DNA of 64,000 nt from G963668655 sp963668655 (GTDB lineage Bacteria > Myxococcota_A > SURF-8): positions 496,001-560,000 of the forward strand of contig CAXXPQ010000004.1 of NCBI GenBank assembly GCA_963668655.2, given 5' to 3'. The notes beneath the pieces were generated by a model. It was not told where the DNA came from. It saw nothing but the letters and a program-made list of their open reading frames with translations, and searched no databases. The position numbers were made by a program, and so were the translations under genes. Shown here piece after piece: positions 45,346 through 55,200 of this stretch. The stretch's first letter is position 1. Every line of letters begins with the position of its first letter.

Positions 45346-48018
45346 CTATCGTTTCTCGTTTGCGAAAAGGGCTTCCACCCGGGTTTCCCCGGCCCGGGCC
45401 GGAACGATCAGCCGCACTTCCGTGGAGCCGGAAAACGGTTCGAAGGTTTCGTAATCGCCCGATGAAAGAAGATTTCCATCCAGCCGCACGCCGTTTACGC
45501 TGCCCGAAACCGTCAGGCGCAGCCGGAATTCCGTGAGCCCGGCGATCACGGCCTCTTCGGGAACGTTCAGGGTCAGCAACGCGCCCGTCTCCTTCTTTTC
45601 ATAGCGCATATCGATGGCGGCGTCCAGGAAACGCAGATTCTCCGCCTCCAGGTACGGCGTGTCGTGGACCAGCCGGGGGGCCAGGGCGATCCAGCCCTCG
45701 GGGACGTTCACGTCGTAACCGACCAGATAATGCATGAGCGATTCCAGGACGATGGCGCCCTCCCAGCCCCGGAAACGGCTCCACAGTTCGCCGATGGTGC
45801 TCTGCGGGCTGTAGATCGGGCAGAGCGCCTGCCGGGGCGTGACGTAGAGCATCACTTCGTTCACGTTTCCGGAGGGCGAGACCCAGGCCCCCACGGTGTC
45901 GAAGGTCCGCGCGGCCACCTCCAGGTTCAGGTCCGCAACATTATAAAGGAAATAGCCCGGCGTCATCCCGGTCATGATGCCTTCGGCCAGATCGTAGCCC
46001 AATCCGGGCAGAAAGCTTTCTCCGCTACGATTGAGCAGCAGGCCGTTGTCCCGCAGGGCCTCGTCCATGCTGGAAAGGATGTTCGCGCGCGCCTTCTCGT
46101 CGTCCCTTGGGAGATAGCCCAGCCAGAGGGGCTTCGTGTTCACGTCCGGACCCACCACCGTGGCGGCCAGGGCCGGTTCGCCGGGATGATCGGGCGTCTC
46201 GGTTTCTTCCGCGCGGGAACCGTAGAGGAATGGACTGTAGCGATTTTCCGTTTCCAGCCAGTAATACGCCTCGGTTCCGCTTCGCACCCGGGCGGCGGTT
46301 TCTCTCAACCACGTCGTATCCTCCTCGGCGTCGAGGTCGGTTTTCTCCGCGAAATCCAGGAGTTCTTCGGCGGCGGCCGCGAACAGAAATCCCGAATTGG
46401 CCGAGAAGGTGCGGAACTCCCATTCGTATTCCAGGCCGAGTCCGATATTGAAGGCGAACTGCGGACGGAAGGTCTCGTCGCCCGACCAGAGCATCAGGCC
46501 GTCGTCCCGATGGGCCTGTCCCAAAAGGGCGTGAATCAGGTAGTCCCAGCGTTTGGCCACAAGTTCAGCGTCTTTCGTGTGCCGGTAATAGCGGGTGTAC
46601 ATCATGGGGATGTAGCTGGGGGCCTCGCCCTTGCTGCGCGTGGCGCCGAAGGGCGTGTTGGCCCGCCAGTCCACCTCGGGGACGGAAACCTCCGGATCGA
46701 AGTCGGAATTCACCCGGTTTCCGATGCCCCCGCGCAGGGAAGCGGCGGTGAAATACGCCTCGGCGATGCCCAGCGCTTCTTCCGGATAGCCGAACTTCAA
46801 GAGCGTGCGGATGGGGGCGTAGCTGTCTCGGATCCACTGGCCGGTGTAGTGGCTCATGACGTTGATGGAGCCGTTTTCGTGGATCTGCACGCGCACCGTG
46901 CCCTTCAGGCCGTCGAGCAGGTCGTTCGCGCGGCGGTCGGGCGTGCGGATTTGCAGGCCGCTTGCGTGCCAGGTTCGCCACCAGAGGCGCGTCTCGTCGA
47001 GCAGCGTATCGACTCCGGCGGTCTTCACGGCTTCGAAGGCCGCTCCGAAGGACGCTTCTACACGGGAAAACTCGTAAACGATCGTGAACAGCCGTTCCTC
47101 GCCGCCTGCCAGAGTGAACGAGGACGAAAGCAAGGCGGGGTATTCGTCCTCGCCCATGGCCTGGACCTCGAAGCCGTCTTCCACGGCGCGCACGCGCATC
47201 TTGCGACCGCCTCGGATCTGCTCCAGATCATTCGCGCTTTCGCCGTCGGCGTCGTCGTGGGACCGGATCGCCAGGGCGGCCTCCACGGAATCCGCGCCGC
47301 CGTTGCGCAGGACGACCCGCTGTACGAGCGTGCGGCGTTCCTCGCCCGGTTCGTCCGAAAGCGGCGCGAAAACCACCGTGTCCAGTTCCAGCGCCGAGCG
47401 CTTGAAACGCGTGTTCGTGCAGACGATCTGGGCGTCGCGAAGCTGCCAGATGCGGTCGGAGGCCCACGGCGGGGTTTTGCCGTCCACCACCGGAAGCGCC
47501 GTGAAATCGGAGAAATAGCCTTCCTCGTGGTGATCGTAATCCGGCCCCAGCAGGCCGTGCAGGGTGTTTCGAGGATACCAGGTTCCCACGAAGGCGAAGG
47601 CCCGCCCGTTTCCCGCCGCGCGGTAACCCAGCAGGCTGGGATCGTCCGGCTCCATGCCCGGCGTCGAATACACGTTTTCCTCGAACCAGCTGGACATTTC
47701 CGTAATGAGTTCGGAGTGTTCCATCCAGAAGGCGCTTTTTTCAAGAAGCGCGAGCACTTCGCTTTCGTCCGGCGCGTCCCAGAAGACGCTTTCGAAAAGA
47801 TCCGCGGGAAAGCCTTCCTCTTCGTCGGAAGATTCACGTTCGGCGTCCAAATCGTCGTCCGCGTCGCCGTCGGGAAAATCTTCTTCCATTTCGATGTCGC
47901 CGTCCGGCGCAGCGACATCCGCGTCTCCGTCCGGAGAATCGGAGGAAGACGAGCAGGCCGGAAGCAGAAGAAGCGTCGCTAGAAGGGACCATAAAATAGT
48001 GTATCGCTGGAATGTCAT
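45346..48018 (-). CDS. Six-hairpin-glycosidase-like lipoprotein
   Basis: The 890-residue lipoprotein starts at MTFQRYTIL; a longer open frame to 48363 lacks a signal. Lipobox LLPACSSSSD is followed by a DGD/Glu-rich linker. An N-terminal beta-sandwich (residues about 110-330) precedes a helical (alpha/alpha)6-type domain (about 370-730): GQWIRDSYAPIRTLLKFGYP, SGDETFRPQFAFNIGLG and a C-terminal beta domain. The layout is that of GH15/GH63-type carbohydrate-active enzymes; catalytic residues were not fixed. It is divergent from a glycosyltransferase gene. Confidence 0.7.
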   Translation of the reverse strand: MTFQRYTILWSLLATLLLLPACSSSSDSPDGDADVAAPDGDIEMEEDFPDGDADDDLDAERESSDEEEGFPADLFESVFWDAPDESEVLALLEKSAFWMEHSELITEMSSWFEENVYSTPGMEPDDPSLLGYRAAGNGRAFAFVGTWYPRNTLHGLLGPDYDHHEEGYFSDFTALPVVDGKTPPWASDRIWQLRDAQIVCTNTRFKRSALELDTVVFAPLSDEPGEERRTLVQRVVLRNGGADSVEAALAIRSHDDADGESANDLEQIRGGRKMRVRAVEDGFEVQAMGEDEYPALLSSSFTLAGGEERLFTIVYEFSRVEASFGAAFEAVKTAGVDTLLDETRLWWRTWHASGLQIRTPDRRANDLLDGLKGTVRVQIHENGSINVMSHYTGQWIRDSYAPIRTLLKFGYPEEALGIAEAYFTAASLRGGIGNRVNSDFDPEVSVPEVDWRANTPFGATRSKGEAPSYIPMMYTRYYRHTKDAELVAKRWDYLIHALLGQAHRDDGLMLWSGDETFRPQFAFNIGLGLEYEWEFRTFSANSGFLFAAAAEELLDFAEKTDLDAEEDTTWLRETAARVRSGTEAYYWLETENRYSPFLYGSRAEETETPDHPGEPALAATVVGPDVNTKPLWLGYLPRDDEKARANILSSMDEALRDNGLLLNRSGESFLPGLGYDLAEGIMTGMTPGYFLYNVADLNLEVAARTFDTVGAWVSPSGNVNEVMLYVTPRQALCPIYSPQSTIGELWSRFRGWEGAIVLESLMHYLVGYDVNVPEGWIALAPRLVHDTPYLEAENLRFLDAAIDMRYEKKETGALLTLNVPEEAVIAGLTEFRLRLTVSGSVNGVRLDGNLLSSGDYETFEPFSGSTEVRLIVPARAGETRVEALFANEKR

Positions 48019-48070
48019 CGGTTTCCGTCCGTGAATGCCGTTGCTAGATTTTCGCATCTTATCATTTTCG

Positions 48071-48098
48071 TTGACAAAAATCACGGACGCAATCAAAG
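48071..48098 (+). promoter_or_regulatory. Possible promoter of the glycosyltransferase gene
   Basis: TTGACA (48071-48076) with TCAAAG (48093-48098), spacer 16, lies about 60 bp before the ATG at 48158. The -35 is consensus; the -10 is weak. Confidence 0.4.
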
Positions 48099-48157
48099 TT
48101 GTGAAAATTCGAGGCGACTCCGATGATCTTTTGCGCCCGCGTCCGGAAGGCGAATCC

Positions 48158-48913
48158 ATGATCGCGCCACCTTCGCAAACCCTCCCCCTGCTCTCGGCCA
48201 CCGTCATCTGTCGGGATGAGGAAGAGCGTATCGAAGCCTGCCTGCGGGCCTTGCGTTTTTGCGACGAAATCGTGGTGGTGGACGGCGGCAGCCGGGATCG
48301 CACGCCGGAAATCGCCCGCCGCCACGCCGATCGAGTCATTTCCAATCCGTTCGAGGGCACCAACCGGCAAAAGGAATTCGCCCGGCAGGCCGCCTCCGGA
48401 ACATGGGTGCTGAACGTGGACGCGGACGAAATCGTCTCGATAGAGCTGGCGGAGGAAATCCGGAAAGCCGTGCAAAATCCAACGCATAGCGGCTACCGCA
48501 TCCCCTTCCGGACGTTCATCAACGAAAGGCCGGTCCGTTTCGGGCCGTATTTTCGGGAACGTCACGGCCGCCTGGTGTTGAGGGAGCGGGCCTGCTGGGA
48601 CGTCGGAATCGAACCCCACGACCGCATCCATCTGGACGGAAACTGGGGCGACCTGCGCCAATGTATTCATCATTATACAGCCTCCGCGCTGGACGAACTG
48701 GAAGGGCGCGCCCTTTCCTATGGGCGGCGGGCGGCGGAAAACCTGAATCGCCAAGGAAAACGGGTGGATGCGCTTTCCGCCCACGCGCGGCCCTGGTGGC
48801 GTTTTTTTCGGACGTACGTTCTGCGGCTCGGTTTTCTGGACGGCGAGCGGGGCCTGCGTCTGGCTCGGATCCAGGCCCGGGAAGCGGCGGAAAAGTACGC
48901 CCGGTTTCGATAG
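48158..48913 (+). CDS. Family 2 glycosyltransferase, WaaE-like
   Basis: The 251-residue GT-A enzyme carries LSATVICRDEEERIEACLRAL, the DXD-type LNVDADEIVSIELAEEI and RIPFRTFINERPVRFGPYF, like WaaE/KdtX glucosyltransferases that modify lipopolysaccharide core. The start at 48158 is behind GGAAGG. It lacks membrane helices, so it probably acts at the inner face of the cytoplasmic membrane. No other LPS genes are in the window. Confidence 0.88.
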   Translation: MIAPPSQTLPLLSATVICRDEEERIEACLRALRFCDEIVVVDGGSRDRTPEIARRHADRVISNPFEGTNRQKEFARQAASGTWVLNVDADEIVSIELAEEIRKAVQNPTHSGYRIPFRTFINERPVRFGPYFRERHGRLVLRERACWDVGIEPHDRIHLDGNWGDLRQCIHHYTASALDELEGRALSYGRRAAENLNRQGKRVDALSAHARPWWRFFRTYVLRLGFLDGERGLRLARIQAREAAEKYARFR

Positions 48914-49383
48914 GCCGCTTCTTCGATCCTTGCTTTCCGAAAACCGGACGCTCCGATTTCCCGGCCAAGTTCTAAAGCATACGTAATAAGTGCTCACATA
49001 ATTGCATAATGCCAGACGGTGTATCGTAATACTAACCATATGCGGATTCCGGACCCGGACGAAATCCGCTCTGGTGGTCGTACCACCAGCCATACCGGTG
49101 CGTCGGAAACGGTATGGAAAGGAGTATTTTATATAAGTAGAAATATAGCATCGGCGTCGGATGTCGTTTCCGTCCGGATCGCGTCCTTTCCAACTTCGGG
49201 GAATCCTTCCCGGGAAAATCGGCGGCGCTTCGAAGAAAACGCCAAGCCTCCTTCGAACGTTCGCTTCATCGGTTCATCAAAAGGGTTCGATTTCCGTTAA
49301 ACCTCCTTTACAAAATGGTAAGAATTGCGTTATGTTTCTTTTCAAATACAAGTTCCTTCATCGTGCCAGGAAAGGCAAGAGCC
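48914..49383. other. Long intergenic region with tandem hairpins
   Basis: About 470 bp between the glycosyltransferase stop and the next start. It contains an AT-rich end (48975-49030 and 49120-49150), two tandem inverted repeats at 49071-49117 (annotated separately), and no frame with a credible start. No promoter is clear enough to place. Confidence 0.5.
49071..49117. other. Tandem inverted repeats upstream of the PHP-type lipoprotein
   Basis: First hairpin: CTGGTGGT (49071-49078) / ACCACCAG (49082-49089), loop CGT. Second: CCATACCG (49090-49097) / CGGTATGG (49110-49117), loop 12. Both are perfect 8-bp stems placed back to back; GGAAAGGAG and an AT-rich stretch follow. Confidence 0.6.
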
Positions 49384-50931
49384 ATGCGGAAATCGAATAC
49401 GGGCCGGATCATTCTTTTCCTTTTAACGGGTCTTTTTTTGTTCGCATGTTCGGACAACGATGAAAATTCCACGCCGGACGGAGACGACGACGCGGATTCT
49501 TCCGCGTCCGAAACGGACGATTCCCCGGATGGCGACCTGGACGCCGTGGAATCGGACGGAGACGGAGACGACGAAGGGGAAGGAGAAATCGAAACGGAAA
49601 TTCAGGAAATCCCGGAAGGCCCGTTCTACGATCCCTGGATGGTGGTTCCGTCCTCCGAAATCCCCGGATATCGCGGCTTCCGCATCAAGCGCGGCATCAT
49701 TCACACGCATTCGCCTTATTCCCACGACGCCTGCGATAACGAGCCGTTTTCCGAAGACGGCGTGCGCAACGAACAATGCTTCGAGGACTGTCGGGAAGGC
49801 ATGTGCCTCACCGCCCAGGATTTCGTCTTTCTCACCGATCACGCCGCCCATTACGCGGAGCATGAATATCCGGACGTGCTGCTGTACAAGGAAGGCGATT
49901 CCCTCATCATGCGCAACGAACAACCCGTGGCCAACCGCCTGCTCTGCCCGGACGGCCACTCCGTGGTGGTGGCGGCCGGAACGGAATCCGGCATGATGCC
50001 CATCGGCATCGAGCATCATATCGGCGAGACCATCGAGGAACGCAGCGATCTGTACAACTCCGTCAGCCCCGAAACGGTGGTCGCCTTTCAGAACGCCGGG
50101 GCGCTGGTCTTTTTGCAGCACACCGAGGGCTGGGAGGTGGAAACCATCCTGGATTATCCCATCGACGGCATCGAAAACTACAACCTGCACCAGAACATGA
50201 TGGACAACATGGCGGCCGCCATCGCCATGTACCTGGCGCTGAAGTCCGATCCGGAGACCGTGCCGGTAGTGGAACTGGCCATCATGACCATTTTCCAGGA
50301 AAGCGAAAAGGATCTCTTCCGCTGGTCCAAGGCCGTGATGGAAAAACCCATGCCCGCCGCCGTGGCCACGGATTCCCATCGCAACGCCTTTCCCAGTCCG
50401 AGTCCGGACGGAGAGCGAATCGACTCCTTCCGGCGCATGATGCGCTGGTTCAGCAACTACCTGCTGATCCCGGAGGAAATCGAGCATCCCGACGACGCCC
50501 AGTTGAAGGAAATCATCAAGAAGGGACGCATGTACAACGCCTTCGATTATCTCGGCTACCCGGTGGGCTTCGATTTTCACGCCGAGTTGAACGAGGCCGT
50601 ATACGAAATGGGCGACTTCCCCCCGGCCACGGAGGGGCTGACGCTGCATCTGACGATCCCGAGCATCTACAAACTCTCTCCGGAGGCCGAAACTCCCGAA
50701 ATTTGGGCGAGAATTCTGAAAGCGGGCGACGACGGCGACTGGATCGAAGTCGCCCAGGGAAAAGAAGATCTGGCCGTTTCGGTGGGAAAAGGCGTCTACC
50801 GGGCCGAAGTCCGCATGATTCCCTATCATCTGAGGGAGTGGCTCGGCAACGACCCGGAGACGTACCTTCTCGATTCGATCTGGGTCTATTCCAACCCCAT
50901 TTACGTGGGGATGGAATACACCAGCCGCTGA
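49384..50931 (+). CDS. PHP/CehA-type metallohydrolase lipoprotein with DGD linker
   Basis: The 515-residue lipoprotein starts at MRKSNTGRI, behind AGGCAAGAGCC. Lipobox LFLFACSDND is followed by a DGD/Glu linker. The domain contains KRGIIHTHSPYSHDACD (HxH...H-type metal motif), VFLTDHAAHYAEHEY (D-H pair), AAGTESGMMPIGIEHH and AVATDSHRNAFP (a later D-x-H). These are the block order of PHP-type CehA/McbA metallohydrolases. The substrate is unknown. It ends in a small hairpin-terminator. Confidence 0.8.
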   Translation: MRKSNTGRIILFLLTGLFLFACSDNDENSTPDGDDDADSSASETDDSPDGDLDAVESDGDGDDEGEGEIETEIQEIPEGPFYDPWMVVPSSEIPGYRGFRIKRGIIHTHSPYSHDACDNEPFSEDGVRNEQCFEDCREGMCLTAQDFVFLTDHAAHYAEHEYPDVLLYKEGDSLIMRNEQPVANRLLCPDGHSVVVAAGTESGMMPIGIEHHIGETIEERSDLYNSVSPETVVAFQNAGALVFLQHTEGWEVETILDYPIDGIENYNLHQNMMDNMAAAIAMYLALKSDPETVPVVELAIMTIFQESEKDLFRWSKAVMEKPMPAAVATDSHRNAFPSPSPDGERIDSFRRMMRWFSNYLLIPEEIEHPDDAQLKEIIKKGRMYNAFDYLGYPVGFDFHAELNEAVYEMGDFPPATEGLTLHLTIPSIYKLSPEAETPEIWARILKAGDDGDWIEVAQGKEDLAVSVGKGVYRAEVRMIPYHLREWLGNDPETYLLDSIWVYSNPIYVGMEYTSR

Positions 50932-50942
50932 ACGCGGCTTTT
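50923..50942 (+). terminator. Short terminator after the PHP-type gene
   Basis: AGCCGC (50923-50928) pairs with GCGGCT (50934-50939) and is followed by TTTT. It overlaps the stop codon and sits in the 15-bp gap between convergent genes. Confidence 0.55.
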
Positions 50943-50946
50943 CGGC

Positions 50947-52014
50947 TCAATCGTCTTCGTCCACCAGTTCCGACTTGATGACGTTCAGGTTCGGAATCGG
51001 AACCGGCGTCACGCGATCGTTTTTGGGGTTGTACATGGCCCGATAGGACAGCCCCAGCGCTCCCTGCCGGAACATCTGATCGTAGCCCCGCACCAGATAG
51101 GAACAGGCGTCGTTGACGCAGACGTACATGTATGGATGATCGTACGTCGTGAAGTCGTTCTGGCCGATATCCCATTTGGCCATTTTTTCCAGGCAATAGG
51201 GACACTCGCGGGTGTCCTTCACCCGCTCCATGCGCCGTTTCAGTTCCTCGGGATCCGGGCGGTCGCCGTATTCGGCCACGAAGCGGGGACGCGGCTCGCG
51301 CTCCGGATTCCCGCCCAGGCGGTCGGCGTACAGGGCGTAGATCGGATCGCTGGGAATGCCGTAATGGGCCCAGCGGTCGTCCTTCGGGCGCGGCTTGCCG
51401 ATGGAAGCGAAAAACTCCGGATTTTCGAACATACCGGAATGGATGAAGAATTCCTTCACCATGTTCACCCGCTCCTCTTCCGTCAGTTCTTTCCAGACCC
51501 GCGTGGCCTTGGTGAGAAACATGCGGTTGGAAAACACCACCAGAAACAGCCCGCCGGGCTTCAGCACCCGCCCCACCTCTTTGAAAACCTCCCGGGGTCG
51601 GGTCAGATAGTCCACCGACACCGTGTTCAGCACCACATCGAACTGGCGGCTGGAAAACGGCAGGCCCGGCTGGGCGTTCAGATCGTGGATGACGATATCC
51701 GTCAGAGCCGGATTGGCTTTCAGTTCCTTGCGGTTCAAGCCCAGCCCCACCACCGTGGCCGCATCGACGCTTTCCGGGATGTGCGAATCGAAACTGCTCA
51801 TGAGATCCAGGATGAGCGGGCGTTTTTCCGGAATCAGGGCTTCGATCAACTGTTCCACCGTCCGGAGCGCCAGGCTGTCCAGGTGGGGCAGCATGCGTTC
51901 CCGGGCGTAAAACAGCCGGTCGTCCGATTCGTCTTCCCGAAGAAAGGCCCCGGGCCGGTTCAAGCGCGTCTTGTAGGAGAAGGGATCGCGTTGCAGAATT
52001 TCGGGTGTGTTCAT
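50947..52014 (-). CDS. Class I SAM-dependent methyltransferase
   Basis: The 355-residue protein starts at MNTPEILQ, behind AAAGGAGACC. The fold is a methyltransferase type 11: LILDLMSSFDSHIPESV, GLGLNRKELKANP, NAQPGLPFSSRQFDVVLNTVS and VGRVLKPGGLFLVVFSNRMF. The C-terminal part has CPYCLEKMAKWD and CVNDACSYLVRG, a CxxC...C pattern that may bind zinc. Substrate unknown. It converges with the PHP-type gene and is divergent from the SIR2-TPR gene. Confidence 0.88.
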   Translation of the reverse strand: MNTPEILQRDPFSYKTRLNRPGAFLREDESDDRLFYARERMLPHLDSLALRTVEQLIEALIPEKRPLILDLMSSFDSHIPESVDAATVVGLGLNRKELKANPALTDIVIHDLNAQPGLPFSSRQFDVVLNTVSVDYLTRPREVFKEVGRVLKPGGLFLVVFSNRMFLTKATRVWKELTEEERVNMVKEFFIHSGMFENPEFFASIGKPRPKDDRWAHYGIPSDPIYALYADRLGGNPEREPRPRFVAEYGDRPDPEELKRRMERVKDTRECPYCLEKMAKWDIGQNDFTTYDHPYMYVCVNDACSYLVRGYDQMFRQGALGLSYRAMYNPKNDRVTPVPIPNLNVIKSELVDEDD

Positions 52015-52174
52015 GATGGTCTCCTTTCGTGGCCCGGCGCCCACGGGCCGATCATTGAAAAACCCACGTGTCTTCTCCATCATCGTATGCCGATGGAAAA
52101 ACGCCGCCATGAGATCCGTCATCCGGGAGTTTCGATTCGGGGGAGGTGCCTCAATTTAAATTGGACAGACATGC

Positions 52175-52203
52175 TTGAGAATTTCCGATCTTTTGCTTAT
52201 CAT
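52175..52203 (+). promoter_or_regulatory. Sigma70-type promoter of the SIR2-TPR gene
   Basis: TTGAGA (52175-52180) and TATCAT (52198-52203) with an optimal 17-bp spacer, 30 bp before the TTG start. It is one of the better promoter matches in the window. Confidence 0.65.
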
Positions 52204-52232
52204 GTCTCGGAAATTCAACGAAAGGCGAAACA

Positions 52233-55200
52233 TTGCCCATTATCGAAAAGTCCGTACAAGACATTGCCGAATCTTTGCAGTCCGGCAAGGGAAAGAATCG
52301 AGCGGGTACCATGTTTCTCGGCGCGGGCTGTTCCGTGTCGGCGGGCATTCCGGACGCGCGCAGTATCGTCCAGCGATTGGAGATGAAATCTCCCGGTCGT
52401 TTCGATTCCCTTTCCAAACCGAAATCCTACCAGAACGTCATGGAGTTTCTGGACAGCGGTCCCCGGCATGACCTGATTGCCGATTACGTCAACAACGCCC
52501 AGGTCAACTGGGCGCATCTGCTGCTGGGTATGCTGGTGCGGGAAGAATTCGTCGGGCGGGTGCTGACCACGAACTTCGACAATCTGATCGCCCGCGCCCT
52601 GGCCCTTTACGGCGTGTTTCCTTCCATATACGACCTGGCGGCTTCCGCAAGGTTCATGCCGGATCTGGTGGAAGACCCCGCCGTTTTCCATCTTCACGGA
52701 CAGGCCGCGGGCTTCGTTCAATTGCACACCCTGGAGGAAGTATCCGGACAGGCGAAGGAGACCAGTGCGGTTTTCGGCGATTCCGCCGTCAAGCGGCCCT
52801 GGATCGTAGTCGGCTACAGCGGGAACAACGATCCGATGTTCGACAACATCAAGAGCATCGCGAAGTTTCATTTCGGCCTGTATTGGGTGGCCCGTAAAGA
52901 AGACCCGATATCCGAGAAAGTTCAGCATGAATTGCTGGACGACTCCAAAGGCAAGCAGGCCTATCTGGTGCGTGTAGCGGACGCCGACTCTTTTTTCCTG
53001 GACCTGCATCGCAAACTGGAATTGCCCCTTCCCCCCTTCCTGGAAAACCCGTTCAAGCATTTGGCCGATATTTTGGAAGAGTTTGCGAAATTTCCCAGCA
53101 CCAGTGACATCGATTACCGAAATAAACCGCTGGGCTGGCTGAAGGACGCCGATAAATGTTTTTATCAGGGCGAAAGCGAATGTCCCAGGGAAAAGAAAGA
53201 AAAGGTGCAGCGCGAACGGGAGCTTAAGGCTCGCACATCACTGTTCCAAAGTAAATATGACGAGGTATTGGCCCTGCTCCCGGAGCAGGAACACGATTGG
53301 ACGCCTGAACTGCGGGATTGGGCAGCCTGGGCGCGGATCGAGCAAGGTAACGCCCTTGCCGATCAAGCGAAAACGAAAGACGGGGAAGAGGCGAACCGGC
53401 TCTTTACCCTGGCGAGCGAGAAGTACCGGCAAGCCTTGGCCGTGAAACCGGATAAGCACGAGGCGTTGTATAATTGGGGTGTCGCCCTTGCCGATCAAGC
53501 GAAAACGAAAGACGGGGAAGAGGCGAACCGGCTCTTTACCCTGGCGAGCGAGAAGTACCGGCAAGCCTTGGCCGTGAAACCGGATAAGCACGAGGCGTTG
53601 TATAATTGGGGTGTCGCCCTTTCCGATCAAGCGAAAACGAAAGACGGGGAAGAGGCGGACCGGCTCTTTGCCCTGGCGGGAGAGAAGTACCGGCAAGCCT
53701 TGGCTATCCAACCGGATATGCACGAGGCGTTGAACAATTGGGGTCTCGCCCTTGCCGCTCAAGCGAAAACGAAAGACGGGGAAGAGGCGGACCGGCTCTT
53801 TGCCCTGGCGGGAGAGAAGTACCGGCAAGCCTTGGCTATCCAACCGGATATGCACGAGGCGTTGAACAATTGGGGTAACGCCCTTTCCGATCAAGCGAAA
53901 ACGAAAGACGGGGAAGAGGCGGACCGGCTCTTTACCCTGGCGGGCGAGAAGTACCGGCAAGCCTTGGCTATCCAACCGGATATGCACGAGGCATTGTATA
54001 ATTGGGGTGTCGCCCTTGCCGATCAAGCGAAAACGAAAGACGGGGAAGAGGCGGACCGGCTCTTTACCCTGGCGGGCGAGAAGTACCGGCAAGCCTTGGC
54101 CGTTAAACCGGATAAACACGAGGCGTTGAACAATTGGGGTAACGCCCTTTCCGATCAAGCGAAAACGAAAGACGGGGAAGAGGCGGACCGGCTCTTTACC
54201 CTGGCGGGCGAGAAGTACCGGCAAGCCTTGGCCGTGAAACCGGATAAACACGAGGCGTTGAACAATTGGGGTCTCGCCCTTTCCGATCAAGCGAAAACGA
54301 AAGACGGGGAAGAGGCGGACCGGCTCTTTACCCTGGCGGGAGAGAAGTCCCAACAGGCCGTGGCCGTTAAACCGGATATGCACGAGGCGTTGAACAATTG
54401 GGGTCTCGCCCTTGCCGCTCAAGCGAAAACGAAAGACGGGGAAGAGGCGGACCGGCTCTTTACCCTGGCGGGCGAGAAGTACCGGCAAGCCTTGGCCGTG
54501 AAACCGGATAAGCACGAGGCGTTGTATAATTGGGGTGTCGCCCTTTCCGCTCAAGCGAAAACGAAAGACGGGGAAGAGGCGGACCGGCTCTTTGCCCTGG
54601 CGGGAGAGAAGTTCGAGCAAGCCTTGGCTATCCAACCGGATATGCACGAGGCGTTGAACAATTGGGGTAACGCCCTTGCCGATCAAGCGAAAACGAAAGA
54701 CGGGGAAGAGGCGAACCGGCTCTTTACCCTGGCGAGCGAGAAGTACCGGCAAGCCTTGGCTATCCAACCGGATATGCACGAGGCATTGTATAATTGGGGT
54801 GTCGCCCTTATCGATCAAACGAAAACGAAAGACGGGGAAGAGGCGGACCGGCTCTTTACCCTGGCGGGCGAGAAGTACCGGCAAGCCTTGGCCGTTAAAC
54901 CGGATATGCACGAGGCGTTGAACAATTGGGGTGTCGCCCTTGCCGCTCAAGCGAAAACGAAAGACGGGGAAGAGGCGGACCGGCTCTTTGCCCTGGCGGG
55001 AGAGAAGTACCGGCAAGCCTTGGCTATCCAACCGGATATGCACGAGGCGTTGAACAATTGGGGTCTCGCCCTTGCCGCTCAAGCGAAAACGAAAGACGGG
55101 GAAGAGGCGGACCGGCTCTTTGCCCTGGCGGGAGAGAAGTACCGGCAAGCCTTGGCTATCCAACCGGATATGCACGAGGCGTTGAACAATTGGGGTAACG

